From Bacteroidota bacterium (GTDB lineage: Bacteria > Bacteroidota > Bacteroidia > Bacteroidales > SZUA-534), in contig QKGS01000013.1 of assembly GCA_003250355.1 (NCBI GenBank), forward strand, positions 1-43,145: a DNA stretch of 43,145 nucleotides, given 5' to 3'. Both the position numbers and the translations under genes were made by a program. Below are positions 28,417 through 36,687 of this stretch, in pieces. The notes under the pieces are model-generated. The model had not been told where the DNA came from and ran no database searches. It was given only the letters and a program-made list of their open reading frames with translations. Each line of letters begins with the position of its first letter. Position 1 is the first letter of the stretch.

Positions 28417-29943
28417 ATGGAACAACTATTACTGTCTTTTTTAGAATGGTTCAAGTATAGTGCGCAGAAGCCTTTGCTTTTCACTCGACCCGATTTTTGG
28501 TATTTCTTTGTTGTGATATATGCTGTTTTTTGTGCGATATATAAAAAACACTTTCGCAGAAATACGTGGCTATTTGTAGTTAGTTTGTTCTTTTATTTCA
28601 AATCGAGCGGATTCTTTTTTTCGCTTATTATACTATCTGTAGTTATTAATCATTTTATTGGGAAAGGCATTTACAAAAGTGAAACAAAAAGGGGCAAAAA
28701 CCTTTATGTTACTTTGGCTGTTTTATATAATTTAAGCTGGTTGGTATATTTCAAATACACGTACTTTTTCTGTGGTCTTATTAATGACTGGTTTGGGTTA
28801 GAGATTGCTGTATCGGACTGGATTCTTGAAGGGATGAATTTTACATTTGGTTCGCAATTCGATACTTCAAAAATTATACTTCCTGTTGGAATTTCGTTTT
28901 ATACTTTTCAAATAATCAGCTATATAGTAGACCTTTACAGAAAAGAAGTTGAGCCTGTCAAAAATATTCTCGACTTTGGCTTTTATGTTACATTTTTCCC
29001 GCAGTTGGTAGCAGGGCCAATAGTGCGGGCGGCTAGTTTTATACCGCAAATGTATCAGCCATTCAGGCTTACGCGAGAAGAAGCAGGGCAGGCACTCTTT
29101 TACATTCTAAACGGGCTGATAAAAAAAATGATAATAGCCGATTATATATCGGTAAATTTTGTTGACAGAGTGTACGATAATCCCCTCAACTACACCGGGC
29201 TTGAGAATTTAATGGCTGTTTATGGTTATTCGCTGCAAATATATTGCGACTTTTCGGGTTACACCGATATAGCTATTGGGCTGGCTATGTGGATGGGCTT
29301 CCGACTTCCGTTAAATTTTCACTCCCCATACAAAGCCCCAAATATTACCGATTTTTGGCGTCGCTGGCATATTTCACTCTCAAGCTGGCTGAAAGACTAT
29401 TTATATATACCTCTTGGAGGAAACCGAAAAGGTAAGAACCGCACATATATAAATCTAATGCTTACTATGTTACTGGGCGGCTTATGGCACGGTGCAGCTT
29501 TGCGTTTTATTGTATGGGGTGCTTTACACGGTATTTATTTAGCTGTTCATAAATTTTTCCTGACGCTATTTCCAAAACAGAAAACTACCCCATATAAATG
29601 GAAATGGGTATGGATATTTATAACCTTTCATATAGTAAGTTTCACCTGGATGTCGTTCCGCGGAAATAGTATGACAACAGTTACCTATATGTTCAACCAA
29701 ATATTTAATCATTTCGAGGCTGAACATTTTTTTACCATGGCGAAAGCTTATAATGCAGTATGGTCACTCATACTTATTGGCTTTATATTGCACTGGCTGC
29801 CAACAAAAACAAAAAACTGGTACAAAGGTCGATTTGTTTTACTGCCGATATGGGCAAAGATTGTGGCAACAGTATTAATTGTATTTATTCTTGCTCAATT
29901 TGTGTCGGCCGATATTCAGCCGTTTATATATTTTCAGTTTTAG
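28417..29943 (+). CDS. MBOAT-family membrane-bound O-acyltransferase
   Basis: 508 aa, many membrane helices, AlgI/DltB type. Family signatures include LPVGISFYTFQIISYIVDLYR, FFPQLVAGPIVRA, YCDFSGYTDIAIGLA, FWRRWHISLSSWLKDYLYIPLGG and LLGGLWHGA with the likely active His358. Such proteins move acetyl or other acyl groups across the inner membrane onto envelope polysaccharides. Partner SGNH acetyl-transferring proteins (AlgJ/X type) are not adjacent; an SGNH hydrolase at 12100-13338 is the only one in the window. It may begin an operon with the C-S lyase gene 58 bases downstream. Confidence 0.92.
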   Translation: MEQLLLSFLEWFKYSAQKPLLFTRPDFWYFFVVIYAVFCAIYKKHFRRNTWLFVVSLFFYFKSSGFFFSLIILSVVINHFIGKGIYKSETKRGKNLYVTLAVLYNLSWLVYFKYTYFFCGLINDWFGLEIAVSDWILEGMNFTFGSQFDTSKIILPVGISFYTFQIISYIVDLYRKEVEPVKNILDFGFYVTFFPQLVAGPIVRAASFIPQMYQPFRLTREEAGQALFYILNGLIKKMIIADYISVNFVDRVYDNPLNYTGLENLMAVYGYSLQIYCDFSGYTDIAIGLAMWMGFRLPLNFHSPYKAPNITDFWRRWHISLSSWLKDYLYIPLGGNRKGKNRTYINLMLTMLLGGLWHGAALRFIVWGALHGIYLAVHKFFLTLFPKQKTTPYKWKWVWIFITFHIVSFTWMSFRGNSMTTVTYMFNQIFNHFEAEHFFTMAKAYNAVWSLILIGFILHWLPTKTKNWYKGRFVLLPIWAKIVATVLIVFILAQFVSADIQPFIYFQF

Positions 29944-30001
29944 AACTACAGACTAAACAAAAGCAATAACTATTATGTTACTTTTGTTAAAAATAAATAG
30001 G

Positions 30002-31174
30002 ATGGGAAAATACAATTTCGATGAAATAATAGAACGAAAAAATACCAATTCGGTAAAGTACGACGCTATGGCTAAATATCTGGGTGTAACCGATGCTATA
30101 CCTATGTGGGTTGCCGATATGGACTTTAAGTCGCCGCCATGCGTTATTGAAGCTATTGAAGAGCGAGTGAAGCATGGCGTATACGGATATTCAATACGCC
30201 CCCAAGAGTATTATAGTGCAATAGTAAACTGGGAAAAGCGACGCCATGGCTGGGACATTAACCCCGATTGGATTTCATTCAGCCCCGGAGTAGTTGCAGG
30301 GCTTTCTATTCTGATAGAAGAATTTACCCAACCGGGTGATAAAATAGTTATTCAATCGCCTGTATATTTTCCATTCTTCCAAACTATCGACAGTTTAAAA
30401 AGGAAAACTGTTTACAATAAATTAAAATTAGAAAATGGGCGATACTGTATTGATTTCGACGATTTAGTTTCGCAAATAGACCCCTCAGTAAAAATGCTAG
30501 TACTTAGCAATCCACACAATCCGGGAGGAAGCGTATGGACAAAAGCAGAACTGACAAAACTGAGTGAAATATGCATTAAAAATAATATTCTTGTTGTATC
30601 AGACGAAATACACGGCGATATGGTTTATAAGCCTCATAAATTTGTCCCATATGCAAGTATTTCACCCGAAGCATCAATAAATAGCATTACTCTAACTGCG
30701 GCAAGCAAAACCTTTAATCTTGCAGGTTTTTCAACATCAATAGTAATATCAGAGAATAAGAAGTATTTAAGAGGATTTGAGCGCAGGTTGCATATTCCGC
30801 ATTTGCATATGGGTAATATCTTTGGAACTGTTGCTTTAACTACGGCATTCAACAAAGGCGAGGAATGGCTTAGCGAACTTATGGAATATTTGCAATGCAA
30901 TGTTGATATGGTTAATACATTCTTTAAAACACACCTACCCAAAATAGAGGTAATATATCCCGAATCGACATTTTTGATATGGCTCAATTGCAAAGCCACA
31001 GGCTATTCCGACAAAGAACTGAACGACATATTTAATAATAATGCGAAAGTAGCAATGAGTCCGGGAACAATATTTGGCCCCGGTGGAGAAGGTTATATGC
31101 GAATGAATATAGGTTGTTCGCACTTAGTACTTGAGAAAGCCCTGATTCAAATTAAAAATGCTTTTATCGCATAG
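30002..31174 (+). CDS. MalY/PatB-type PLP-dependent C-S lyase
   Basis: 390 aa from ATG 30002 (MGKYNFDEIIERKNTNSVKYD); a longer frame to 29975 lacks support. It has a fold-type I aminotransferase architecture with MWVADMDFKSPPCV and YGYSIRPQEYYSAIVNW near the start, NPHNPGGSVWT, SDEIHGDMV, and the PLP lysine Lys236 in TAASKTFNLAGF. The family comprises cystathionine beta-lyases that cleave cystathionine or cysteine conjugates to pyruvate, ammonia and a thiol. A plain aminotransferase cannot be excluded, but the MWVADMDF opening is specific to MalY/PatB. Confidence 0.9.
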   Translation: MGKYNFDEIIERKNTNSVKYDAMAKYLGVTDAIPMWVADMDFKSPPCVIEAIEERVKHGVYGYSIRPQEYYSAIVNWEKRRHGWDINPDWISFSPGVVAGLSILIEEFTQPGDKIVIQSPVYFPFFQTIDSLKRKTVYNKLKLENGRYCIDFDDLVSQIDPSVKMLVLSNPHNPGGSVWTKAELTKLSEICIKNNILVVSDEIHGDMVYKPHKFVPYASISPEASINSITLTAASKTFNLAGFSTSIVISENKKYLRGFERRLHIPHLHMGNIFGTVALTTAFNKGEEWLSELMEYLQCNVDMVNTFFKTHLPKIEVIYPESTFLIWLNCKATGYSDKELNDIFNNNAKVAMSPGTIFGPGGEGYMRMNIGCSHLVLEKALIQIKNAFIA

Positions 31175-31196
31175 CATTTCTATAAAATCATAACCT

Positions 31197-31682
31197 ATGA
31201 GAAGTAAGTATCCTTTATTAATATATTTGGCTTTATTAATAATCTCAATTGTAATTCTTGCAAATATGTGCATGAATGCTAAGGAATCGATTGTAAATTC
31301 CGAAGTTCTCAACTACAATTTTATCAGTGCTTTACAGAAAAAAATTACTATTGCAAATATTGTCTGTTTTACTACACTAATTGCATTGGGATTATGGATT
31401 TTCAGCATCACAAAAAGAGTTAATTACCTTATACTCTCCATTATATTATTTGTATGTATAACGTTATACAATCATGTAACCCTTACAAAGCTTATATTAA
31501 CCAGCCAGGGGAAAGTGCCTGCCAATGAAGGAGCATATTGGTTAGTTGTATTTGTAGGTATATTTTATATATTAGGTGCTATTCTTGTTGCAGCTATTGG
31601 TTATATAGCTGTTAAGAATTATACAAAACGATATATTAACAACGAAAAGATAAACCGAATTGCTAAACGGAGGCAAAATTAG
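31197..31682 (+). CDS. Four-helix membrane protein of unknown function
   Basis: 161 aa with four hydrophobic segments (about 6-28, 53-75, 80-105, 115-145) and a basic C-terminus (KNYTKRYINNEKINRIAKRRQN), so both ends are probably cytoplasmic. It begins 22 bases after the C-S lyase gene and may be in its operon. No family is recognised and no conserved functional residue stands out. Confidence 0.65.
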   Translation: MRSKYPLLIYLALLIISIVILANMCMNAKESIVNSEVLNYNFISALQKKITIANIVCFTTLIALGLWIFSITKRVNYLILSIILFVCITLYNHVTLTKLILTSQGKVPANEGAYWLVVFVGIFYILGAILVAAIGYIAVKNYTKRYINNEKINRIAKRRQN

Positions 31683-31767
31683 TTGTACAACATACATTTT
31701 TATAAATAAGTAGCATAAATCGTTACTCTTGATTAATTTAACAGTTTCAATATTTACAAAATTTATA

Positions 31768-31775
31768 TAAATTTG
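31768..31775 (+). promoter_or_regulatory. Candidate -7 box (TAAATTTG) for the SiaC-like gene
   Basis: TAAATTTG is an exact TAnnTTTG match 32 bases before the ATG at 31808. GTTTC at 31744-31748 gives a near -33 box with a 19-base spacer. Confidence 0.5.
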
Positions 31776-31807
31776 TTTTTGTTGACTAAACTAAATAGTT
31801 ACGGACT

Positions 31808-32194
31808 ATGGATAAAATAATGCCCTTGATAATAGATAAAACATCGAAAACCCCCGGTGTGCTTTTTGACCCTTCAAACAAACGATTTGAAATTACCGGT
31901 CGCTCACTGCCTGAGAATGTTGTAAAAACATATGAGCCGGTTCTTTTATGGCTCGACCAAAACATTGGGAGAATAGATGGGGAAATTATTTTTAAGTTTC
32001 AGGTTGATTATCTTAACTCAGCTTCGGCCAAAATGATATCGCTTATACTTACAAAGCTTGAAGAATTTTATAAGTTGGGTTCTAGTATTGAAGCACACTG
32101 GTACTATTACCCCGACGATGACGATATACTTGCCGAAGGCGAGATATATGCCAAACTTAAAAATGTTCCTATTAAGCTTATAGAACTTGAATAA
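31808..32194 (+). CDS. SiaC-like regulatory phosphoprotein (DUF1987)
   Basis: 128 aa spanning one DUF1987 domain: KTSKTPGVLFDPSNKRFEITGRSLPENV, then YEPVLLWL and FKFQVDYLNSASAKMISLILTKLEEF. In Pseudomonas the SiaC protein binds the diguanylate cyclase SiaD and is switched by phosphorylation by SiaB and dephosphorylation by SiaA. The phosphorylated position lies in the NTSS-type segment; here the segment reads NSAS, so a serine would replace the threonine. No SiaA, SiaB or SiaD gene is adjacent. A class III cyclase gene is convergent with it and shares a bidirectional terminator, but a functional link is only a possibility. Confidence 0.82.
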   Translation: MDKIMPLIIDKTSKTPGVLFDPSNKRFEITGRSLPENVVKTYEPVLLWLDQNIGRIDGEIIFKFQVDYLNSASAKMISLILTKLEEFYKLGSSIEAHWYYYPDDDDILAEGEIYAKLKNVPIKLIELE

Positions 32195-32235
32195 AAAAAG
32201 GCTCTTAATTTAAAATAAAGTTAGGAGCCTTTTTA
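32195..32235. terminator. Bidirectional terminator between the SiaC-like gene and the cyclase gene
   Basis: AAAAAGGCTCTTAATTT (32195-32211) pairs over nearly 17 positions with the segment at 32219-32235 (wobbles at two places), flanked by T-runs on both strands. The cyclase stop codon lies inside it. Confidence 0.8.
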
Positions 32236-33330
32236 TTTCTTTGCAGGTGGTTTCGGATTCACTCCCCATATTTCAATAGCTTTCTTTTTGCCGCGCAACT
32301 GCATTTCGCCCATATTTTTGAATCGGAACATACCATCATTTTCCATCATATTGTATAACGTTCCCGATATTAGAAAGCCTTGTTTTAATTCATTGCATTT
32401 CGATTCTATACGGGCAGCTGTGTTAAGTATATCGCCGTTGTACGAAATATCGCGTTTCAATTGCCCTACCTGTAATACCATAACCTTACCCACGTGGGCG
32501 CCGGCTTTAAATTTTGGCTCTATACCATATTTTCGGTTATAATACCGTTTGCGTTTCTCCAACATTTTAGCGCAAGCGTGATATGCACGGGCAAAGTTAT
32601 TGTTTTTTAACCCCCGCTTTAGTGTCCATGAAACTATGGCACCGTCGCCAAGGTATTGGTATATGTCGCCACCGTAGTTGTCAACTATGGCAAGGTCGTT
32701 AAATACATCCTGCACCAAATGACTGAACCGCTTATGTCCCAATTGCTCTGCGTATGTAGTTGAGCTGCGAAGGTCTACAAACATAAATATGCGCTCCTCT
32801 TCGGTAGGTTTATTTAATAAGCCAAAAAACCAATGACGAAAATTACCCTTTCCTATAGCTTTAACCGATTCAATAAAAAAATTATTAATAAAGCATATAA
32901 AATAATAATATATAAGAAAACGTACTTCAACGCTGGTTAATTGGGGCAATTGCTTTATAAACGCATCAACACTGTTAATGGCTGCAAAGCTGAATGGACG
33001 CCTACCTACAATTATTACCAAAGCCATTCCGGTAATAGCGTATATAAGTATTTTAAACGAAAGGGTGAACCGTATCGGAAAAAGACGCATAAGCCTGTAG
33101 CTAAACACAAAGTCGATGGTTGTATATATGAGTGATAAGCAAACCGATATAATGGCAGTAAATATTTCAGGCGATATTGACCATGCATCGGGGTTGTTGT
33201 CGAAAAACAGATTACGCTCGGGGGTTAATAGCAGATACATAATGAATATAACCTCCCAAAACAATAAATGGAAAGCCATATAAAATATAAACTTTCTGAA
33301 TTTTATTGCTATTCGCTCTTTTGAAAACAT
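32233..33330 (-). CDS. Membrane-anchored class III adenylate/guanylate cyclase-like protein
   Basis: 365 aa. Residues ~12-155 hold four or so membrane helices; the catalytic domain spans ~180-350. Metal-binding Asp186 (FVDLRSSTTYAEQLG) and Asp229 (YLGDGAIVSW) are present, as are the transition-state residues Asn303 and Arg307 (NTAARIES). The two purine-specifying positions of adenylate cyclases, normally Lys and Asp, align with Gln225 and Ser296, so the substrate cannot be called as ATP. It probably makes a cyclic nucleotide in response to a membrane signal. The convergent neighbour is a SiaC-like protein. Confidence 0.85.
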   Translation of the reverse strand: MFSKERIAIKFRKFIFYMAFHLLFWEVIFIMYLLLTPERNLFFDNNPDAWSISPEIFTAIISVCLSLIYTTIDFVFSYRLMRLFPIRFTLSFKILIYAITGMALVIIVGRRPFSFAAINSVDAFIKQLPQLTSVEVRFLIYYYFICFINNFFIESVKAIGKGNFRHWFFGLLNKPTEEERIFMFVDLRSSTTYAEQLGHKRFSHLVQDVFNDLAIVDNYGGDIYQYLGDGAIVSWTLKRGLKNNNFARAYHACAKMLEKRKRYYNRKYGIEPKFKAGAHVGKVMVLQVGQLKRDISYNGDILNTAARIESKCNELKQGFLISGTLYNMMENDGMFRFKNMGEMQLRGKKKAIEIWGVNPKPPAKK

Positions 33331-33425
33331 ACCCTTTATTTTTTTAAAACCTGCATGAATTTAATCTATTATTTTAAAATATTGCCATATAAATATTAAC
33401 CATTAATTGCAACATAGAACTTGCT

Positions 33426-34343
33426 TTAAATAAAAAACAGTGCAACCCCTGCAACTGTTATAGTTGCACCTATTACTTCTTTAACGGTTACTTTTTCCTT
33501 GCTTAGCAATATTGCCGGCGGGATAATAATAACCGGAATAGTTGCCATAATAGTACTGGCAATACCAACCGAGGTGTATTTTAACGAAAGTAATGAAAAA
33601 TATACCCCTACAAACGGCCCAAACACAGCTCCCAGGGTCATAAATTTCATTGCCGATCCATTTCGCACAGCATAGTTTACTCTACCCCATCGTTTTACAA
33701 TAGTGATAAGTACCACAAAGCCAATACTGCCGGCTATTACTCTAATATGGGTAGATGCAAATGCATTATACTCCCCCATTCCGTATTTACTAAGAACCAA
33801 ACCTGCAGCCTGACCTATCATACCTAAAAATGCATATATTAAACCCTTTGTGGAAAATGAAAAGCTGAACTTTTTACTTATTCGGGCTTTTGAGTCGTCC
33901 ATTTTCTTTTTCTCTGTTATCACCACCATTATTCCAAATATGGTAACAGCCATAGCCAGTATAGCTTTAGCACTAAGTGTTTCACCAAGGGCGAACCAGC
34001 TGATAATAGCAGCAAATGGAGGGCTTAACGACATAATGAGCATAGAAATACGGACACTCATAAATTCGTATGATTTGAAAAGAAAAAAGTCGCCAAAAAC
34101 AAAACCCACGAGTCCGGAAATTATTAGCCATGTCCAATTAAAAGCCGACGCATCGGAAGGAAAAAAGCGACCACGAAAGAAGTATGAAAAAACTGAGTAC
34201 AAAATCATAGCCATAAACAGCCTGATAATGTTAACAGAAAGCGAGCCTGCTTTCTTTGTTGCTTCCTGAAATGCGAGTGCAGTAACTGTCCAACATATTG
34301 CCGTGGCTAATGCTATAAATTCGCCTAAGTGTGTTTGAAACAT
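33426..34343 (-). CDS. EamA/DMT-family drug/metabolite transporter
   Basis: 305 aa from ATG 34343 (MFQTHLGEFIALATAICWT). A TTG seven codons upstream falls inside the likely -7 box and is rejected. Ten membrane helices form two EamA repeats (first GEFIALATAICWTVTALAFQEATKKAG, second KGLIYAFLGMIGQAAGLVLSKYG). Members export amino acids, nucleosides or other metabolites across the inner membrane. The substrate is unknown. Confidence 0.9.
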   Translation of the reverse strand: MFQTHLGEFIALATAICWTVTALAFQEATKKAGSLSVNIIRLFMAMILYSVFSYFFRGRFFPSDASAFNWTWLIISGLVGFVFGDFFLFKSYEFMSVRISMLIMSLSPPFAAIISWFALGETLSAKAILAMAVTIFGIMVVITEKKKMDDSKARISKKFSFSFSTKGLIYAFLGMIGQAAGLVLSKYGMGEYNAFASTHIRVIAGSIGFVVLITIVKRWGRVNYAVRNGSAMKFMTLGAVFGPFVGVYFSLLSLKYTSVGIASTIMATIPVIIIPPAILLSKEKVTVKEVIGATITVAGVALFFI

Positions 34344-34361
34344 TACATTTATTTTTAAATG

Positions 34362-34369
34362 CAAATATA
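34362..34369 (-). promoter_or_regulatory. Candidate -7 box (TATATTTG) for the DMT transporter
   Basis: TATATTTG on the minus strand fits TAnnTTTG exactly and lies 18 bases before the ATG at 34343, which supports that start over the upstream TTG. Confidence 0.5.
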
Positions 34370-34448
34370 TATTTATAGCATTTGTCTGCCAACAGGAAAG
34401 TATATGTCTATATCAAATAGATATTCAAGATATTAACAGAAGCTAATT

Positions 34449-34471
34449 AGTACCCCACCAGTAGTCGAACC
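34449..34471. other. Left attachment site: diverged copy of the tRNA-Arg 3' end
   Basis: AGTACCCCACCAGTAGTC followed by GAACC matches 40746-40769 at 21 of 24 aligned positions (two substitutions and one single-base gap). The matching part is the T-arm and acceptor 3' strand of the tRNA, the usual crossover target of tyrosine integrases. No anticodon arm is present, so it is not a tRNA. Confidence 0.72.
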
Positions 34472-34602
34472 CCTCAATTTTACCACTTTTGCAAAACACT
34501 GCAAATACTAGCCTAAAGTCAATAAATACAACAATCACAAGGGTTTCGGTATGAAAAACACTATTTAATATAATTGAATGAAATAGTATATAATTGTAAA
34601 AC

Positions 34603-34623
34603 GGTTGACAAATGGTTGACAAA
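34603..34623 (+). repeat. Doubled GGTTGACAAA repeat near the left end (integrase arm-site candidate)
   Basis: GGTTGACAAAT is followed directly by GGTTGACAAA, just upstream of the integrase promoter. A 19-of-21 match in the same orientation is at 40670-40690 near the other end. The second half overlaps the region where the -33 promoter element of the integrase gene would be. Confidence 0.65.
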
Positions 34624-34630
34624 CTTTTAA

Positions 34631-34638
34631 TACCTTTG
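34631..34638 (+). promoter_or_regulatory. Integrase promoter -7 box (TACCTTTG)
   Basis: TACCTTTG is an exact TAnnTTTG match 21 bases before the integrase ATG. TTTAATACCTTTGT around it is repeated exactly in front of the toxin gene (36028-36040 region), so the two element promoters share a 14-base core. Confidence 0.6.
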
Positions 34639-34659
34639 TTATAATTCAAATGTGTAATT

Positions 34660-35976
34660 ATGGCAACTTTTACTTTTTTACCTATCGGCAAAACCGATAA
34701 AGCAAATATCTATTTGCGACTTTCAATTGACCGCAATAATGTTTTTAAGAAAAACACAGGTTTTACAGTTAATCCAAATCACTGGAGCAAGAAAACACAC
34801 CTACCTAAAACATCGTCAGAAGATTTAAAACGATTAAAAACCGATTTAGAGAGTTTACGCAACAAAGTTGAAAAGCAGTATAATGCTGCAATTGCCGATA
34901 AGGTTTCTATCAGTGGCGAATGGTTGCAAAATGAAATTGATTCAGCACTAGGAAAGAAAAAGAAAACCGATATAGACCGTTTTGTTAATTACCTTGACAT
35001 ATACACCGCCAACTTAAATAATACCATAAGGAGCAACAATAAAAAAGGGGTAAGTAAAAATACTATTCAAAAGTTCGGCACTCTTAAAAGTAAGATATTA
35101 GATTTTGAAAAGCACACAAAGAAAAAACTATACATAAAAGATATTAACCTCGCATTTCGCAATAAGTTAATAAAGTATCTTGAAGAAGTAGAGCAATATT
35201 CAGGAAACTACATTGGCACAATACTAAAGAATATTAAAACAGTATGTAACGATGCTAAATTAAACGGCATAGAAACACATACTCAACTAAGTTATATTAA
35301 AGGTTATACAGTTGACACCGAAATAGTATTTTTATCGTTTCAGGAACTTGAATTAATAGAGAATACAGAATATAGCAGAGATGCTTTAGCAAATGCGAAA
35401 GATTGGTTAATTATTGGCTGTTACATAGGGCAACGTGTTTCTGATTTACTTACCCTAACAAGTTCTAACGTAACCGTAAAAAATGGGTGTAAACTTATTG
35501 AACTAGCACAAGATAAAACAGACAAACGTGTTGCAATACCTTTACACCCTAAAGTTAAAACTATATTAGATAAGCGAAATGGAGAGTTTCCACGAAAAAT
35601 ATCAGACCAAAGGTTTAATACATACCTAAAAGAAGTTGCAAAACTGGCAGGATTAACCCAACCAACTAAAGGAGGGGTTGAAAAAACAATTTCGCTAAAT
35701 GGTAAAAAAGTAAAAAGAAAGAAGTTTGGCACTTATCCAAAATGGGAACTAGTATCTAGCCACATATGCAGACGTTCTTTTGCTTCAAACTTTTACGGAG
35801 ATATACCAACCGCATTACTTATCCAAATAACAAGGCATTCTACCGAAAAAGAGTTTTTAAAATATATCGGCAAATCAGAAACAGACCACGCCCAACAACT
35901 AGCGGAATACTGGACTAAACAAGCAGTTGAGGCAAAGCAAAAACCACACCTCAACGTTGTTAAAAAAGCAAATTAA
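34660..35976 (+). CDS. Tyrosine-type site-specific integrase
   Basis: 438 aa. Residues ~1-95 are an arm-binding-type N-terminal domain (FLPIGKTDKANIYLRLSIDRN, ITVNPNHWSKK-like), ~110-215 a SAM-like core-binding domain (SKNTIQKFGTLKSKILDFEKHTKK), and ~220-430 the catalytic domain. The active-site set is present: Arg259 (YIGQRVSDLLTL), a Lys in the AQDKTDKRVAIPL hairpin, His368 and Arg371 (SSHICRRSFASNF), His393 (RHSTEKEF) and nucleophile Tyr402 (LKYIG). This is the family used by Bacteroidota integrative elements. It sits at the end of the element distant from the tRNA. Confidence 0.94.
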   Translation: MATFTFLPIGKTDKANIYLRLSIDRNNVFKKNTGFTVNPNHWSKKTHLPKTSSEDLKRLKTDLESLRNKVEKQYNAAIADKVSISGEWLQNEIDSALGKKKKTDIDRFVNYLDIYTANLNNTIRSNNKKGVSKNTIQKFGTLKSKILDFEKHTKKKLYIKDINLAFRNKLIKYLEEVEQYSGNYIGTILKNIKTVCNDAKLNGIETHTQLSYIKGYTVDTEIVFLSFQELELIENTEYSRDALANAKDWLIIGCYIGQRVSDLLTLTSSNVTVKNGCKLIELAQDKTDKRVAIPLHPKVKTILDKRNGEFPRKISDQRFNTYLKEVAKLAGLTQPTKGGVEKTISLNGKKVKRKKFGTYPKWELVSSHICRRSFASNFYGDIPTALLIQITRHSTEKEFLKYIGKSETDHAQQLAEYWTKQAVEAKQKPHLNVVKKAN

Positions 35977-36031
35977 TATTTAATACCGTTGAATAATACA
36001 GAATAAAGTTGAAATATATTACAACATTTAA

Positions 36032-36039
36032 TACCTTTG
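36032..36039 (+). promoter_or_regulatory. Toxin-antitoxin promoter -7 box (TACCTTTG)
   Basis: TACCTTTG lies only 4 bases before the GTG at 36044, so the message would be nearly or fully leaderless. TTG at 36010-36012 may be the -33 element. Confidence 0.5.
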
Positions 36040-36043
36040 TAAA

Positions 36044-36370
36044 GTGATAAGATTTGAAGTTGAGTATTTAGAACAGGTTAGAGAGTTTTTTCGGGAGATA
36101 CCAATTGAAGCAACTCAAAAACTAATTTACAATATCAATAAAGCACAACAAGTAAATGACGTTTCAGTATTCAAAAAATTAAAGAATACCGATATATGGG
36201 AGTTTAGAGCAAAAGTAAAAGGCAACCAATATCGAGTATTTGCATTTTGGGATATAAACAAAAATAAGGTAGTAGTGTGTACTCATGGACTAATTAAGAA
36301 AACACAAAAGACACCTAAAAAGGATATTGATAAAGCAGAGCAACTAAGAAAGAAATATTTAGGACTATGA
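36044..36370 (+). CDS. HigB-like toxin (RelE/ParE superfamily, Gp49-like)
   Basis: 108 aa starting at GTG 36044. The family pattern is clear: a two-helix N-terminus (EVREFFREIP-like), FKKLKNTDIWEFRAKVKGNQYRVFAFWD, VVVCTHGLIKKTQKTPKKDIDKAEQLRKKY. HigB toxins are ribosome-dependent mRNA endonucleases. The basic KKTQKTP segment after the last strands is diagnostic. The gene overlaps the antitoxin gene by 4 bases (ATGA), and the toxin comes first, as is usual for HigBA. Likely a maintenance or abortive-defence module of the element. Confidence 0.9.
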   Translation: MIRFEVEYLEQVREFFREIPIEATQKLIYNINKAQQVNDVSVFKKLKNTDIWEFRAKVKGNQYRVFAFWDINKNKVVVCTHGLIKKTQKTPKKDIDKAEQLRKKYLGL

Positions 36371-36657
36371 AAACTATATCGAACAACGAAATATTAAACG
36401 AATTTATAGGCAAACCCAATTCAATAGAACGCATTAGTTTTGAAAATGAACTAAAAGCAGATGTGTTGGCATTCAAATTAAAGGAGTTGCGCAAAAAGCA
36501 GAAACTAACTCAAAGCCAACTGGCAGAACGTTTAGGAATGGAAAAGGGGCAAATATCAAAGATTGAAAACGGAAAGTTTAATCTTACCCTTTCAACTATT
36601 AACCGTATTGCATCGGCATTAGGGGCAAAGATTAACTTTGATATTCAAATAGCGTAG
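36367..36657 (+). CDS. HigA-like antitoxin (Xre-family HTH)
   Basis: 96 aa with a Cro/C1 helix-turn-helix at residues ~35-88: LKELRKKQKLTQSQLAERLGMEKGQISKIENGKFNLTLSTINRIASALG. It is expected to bind and neutralise the HigB-like toxin and to repress their shared promoter at 36032. Its start overlaps the toxin stop, which couples their translation. Confidence 0.9.
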   Translation: MKTISNNEILNEFIGKPNSIERISFENELKADVLAFKLKELRKKQKLTQSQLAERLGMEKGQISKIENGKFNLTLSTINRIASALGAKINFDIQIA

Positions 36658-36687
36658 CCCTACACTTAAAAAAAACACTGGCAACTA

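Noticed and set aside
34344-34364. Upstream TTG start for the DMT transporter
   Set aside because: It overlaps the TATATTTG promoter box; the ATG at 34343 gives a normal N-terminus.
34449-34480. Second tRNA gene or tRNA pseudogene at the left end of the element
   Set aside because: Only the T-arm/acceptor 3' segment matches; the T-stem no longer pairs and there is no anticodon arm. It is better explained as an attachment-site copy.
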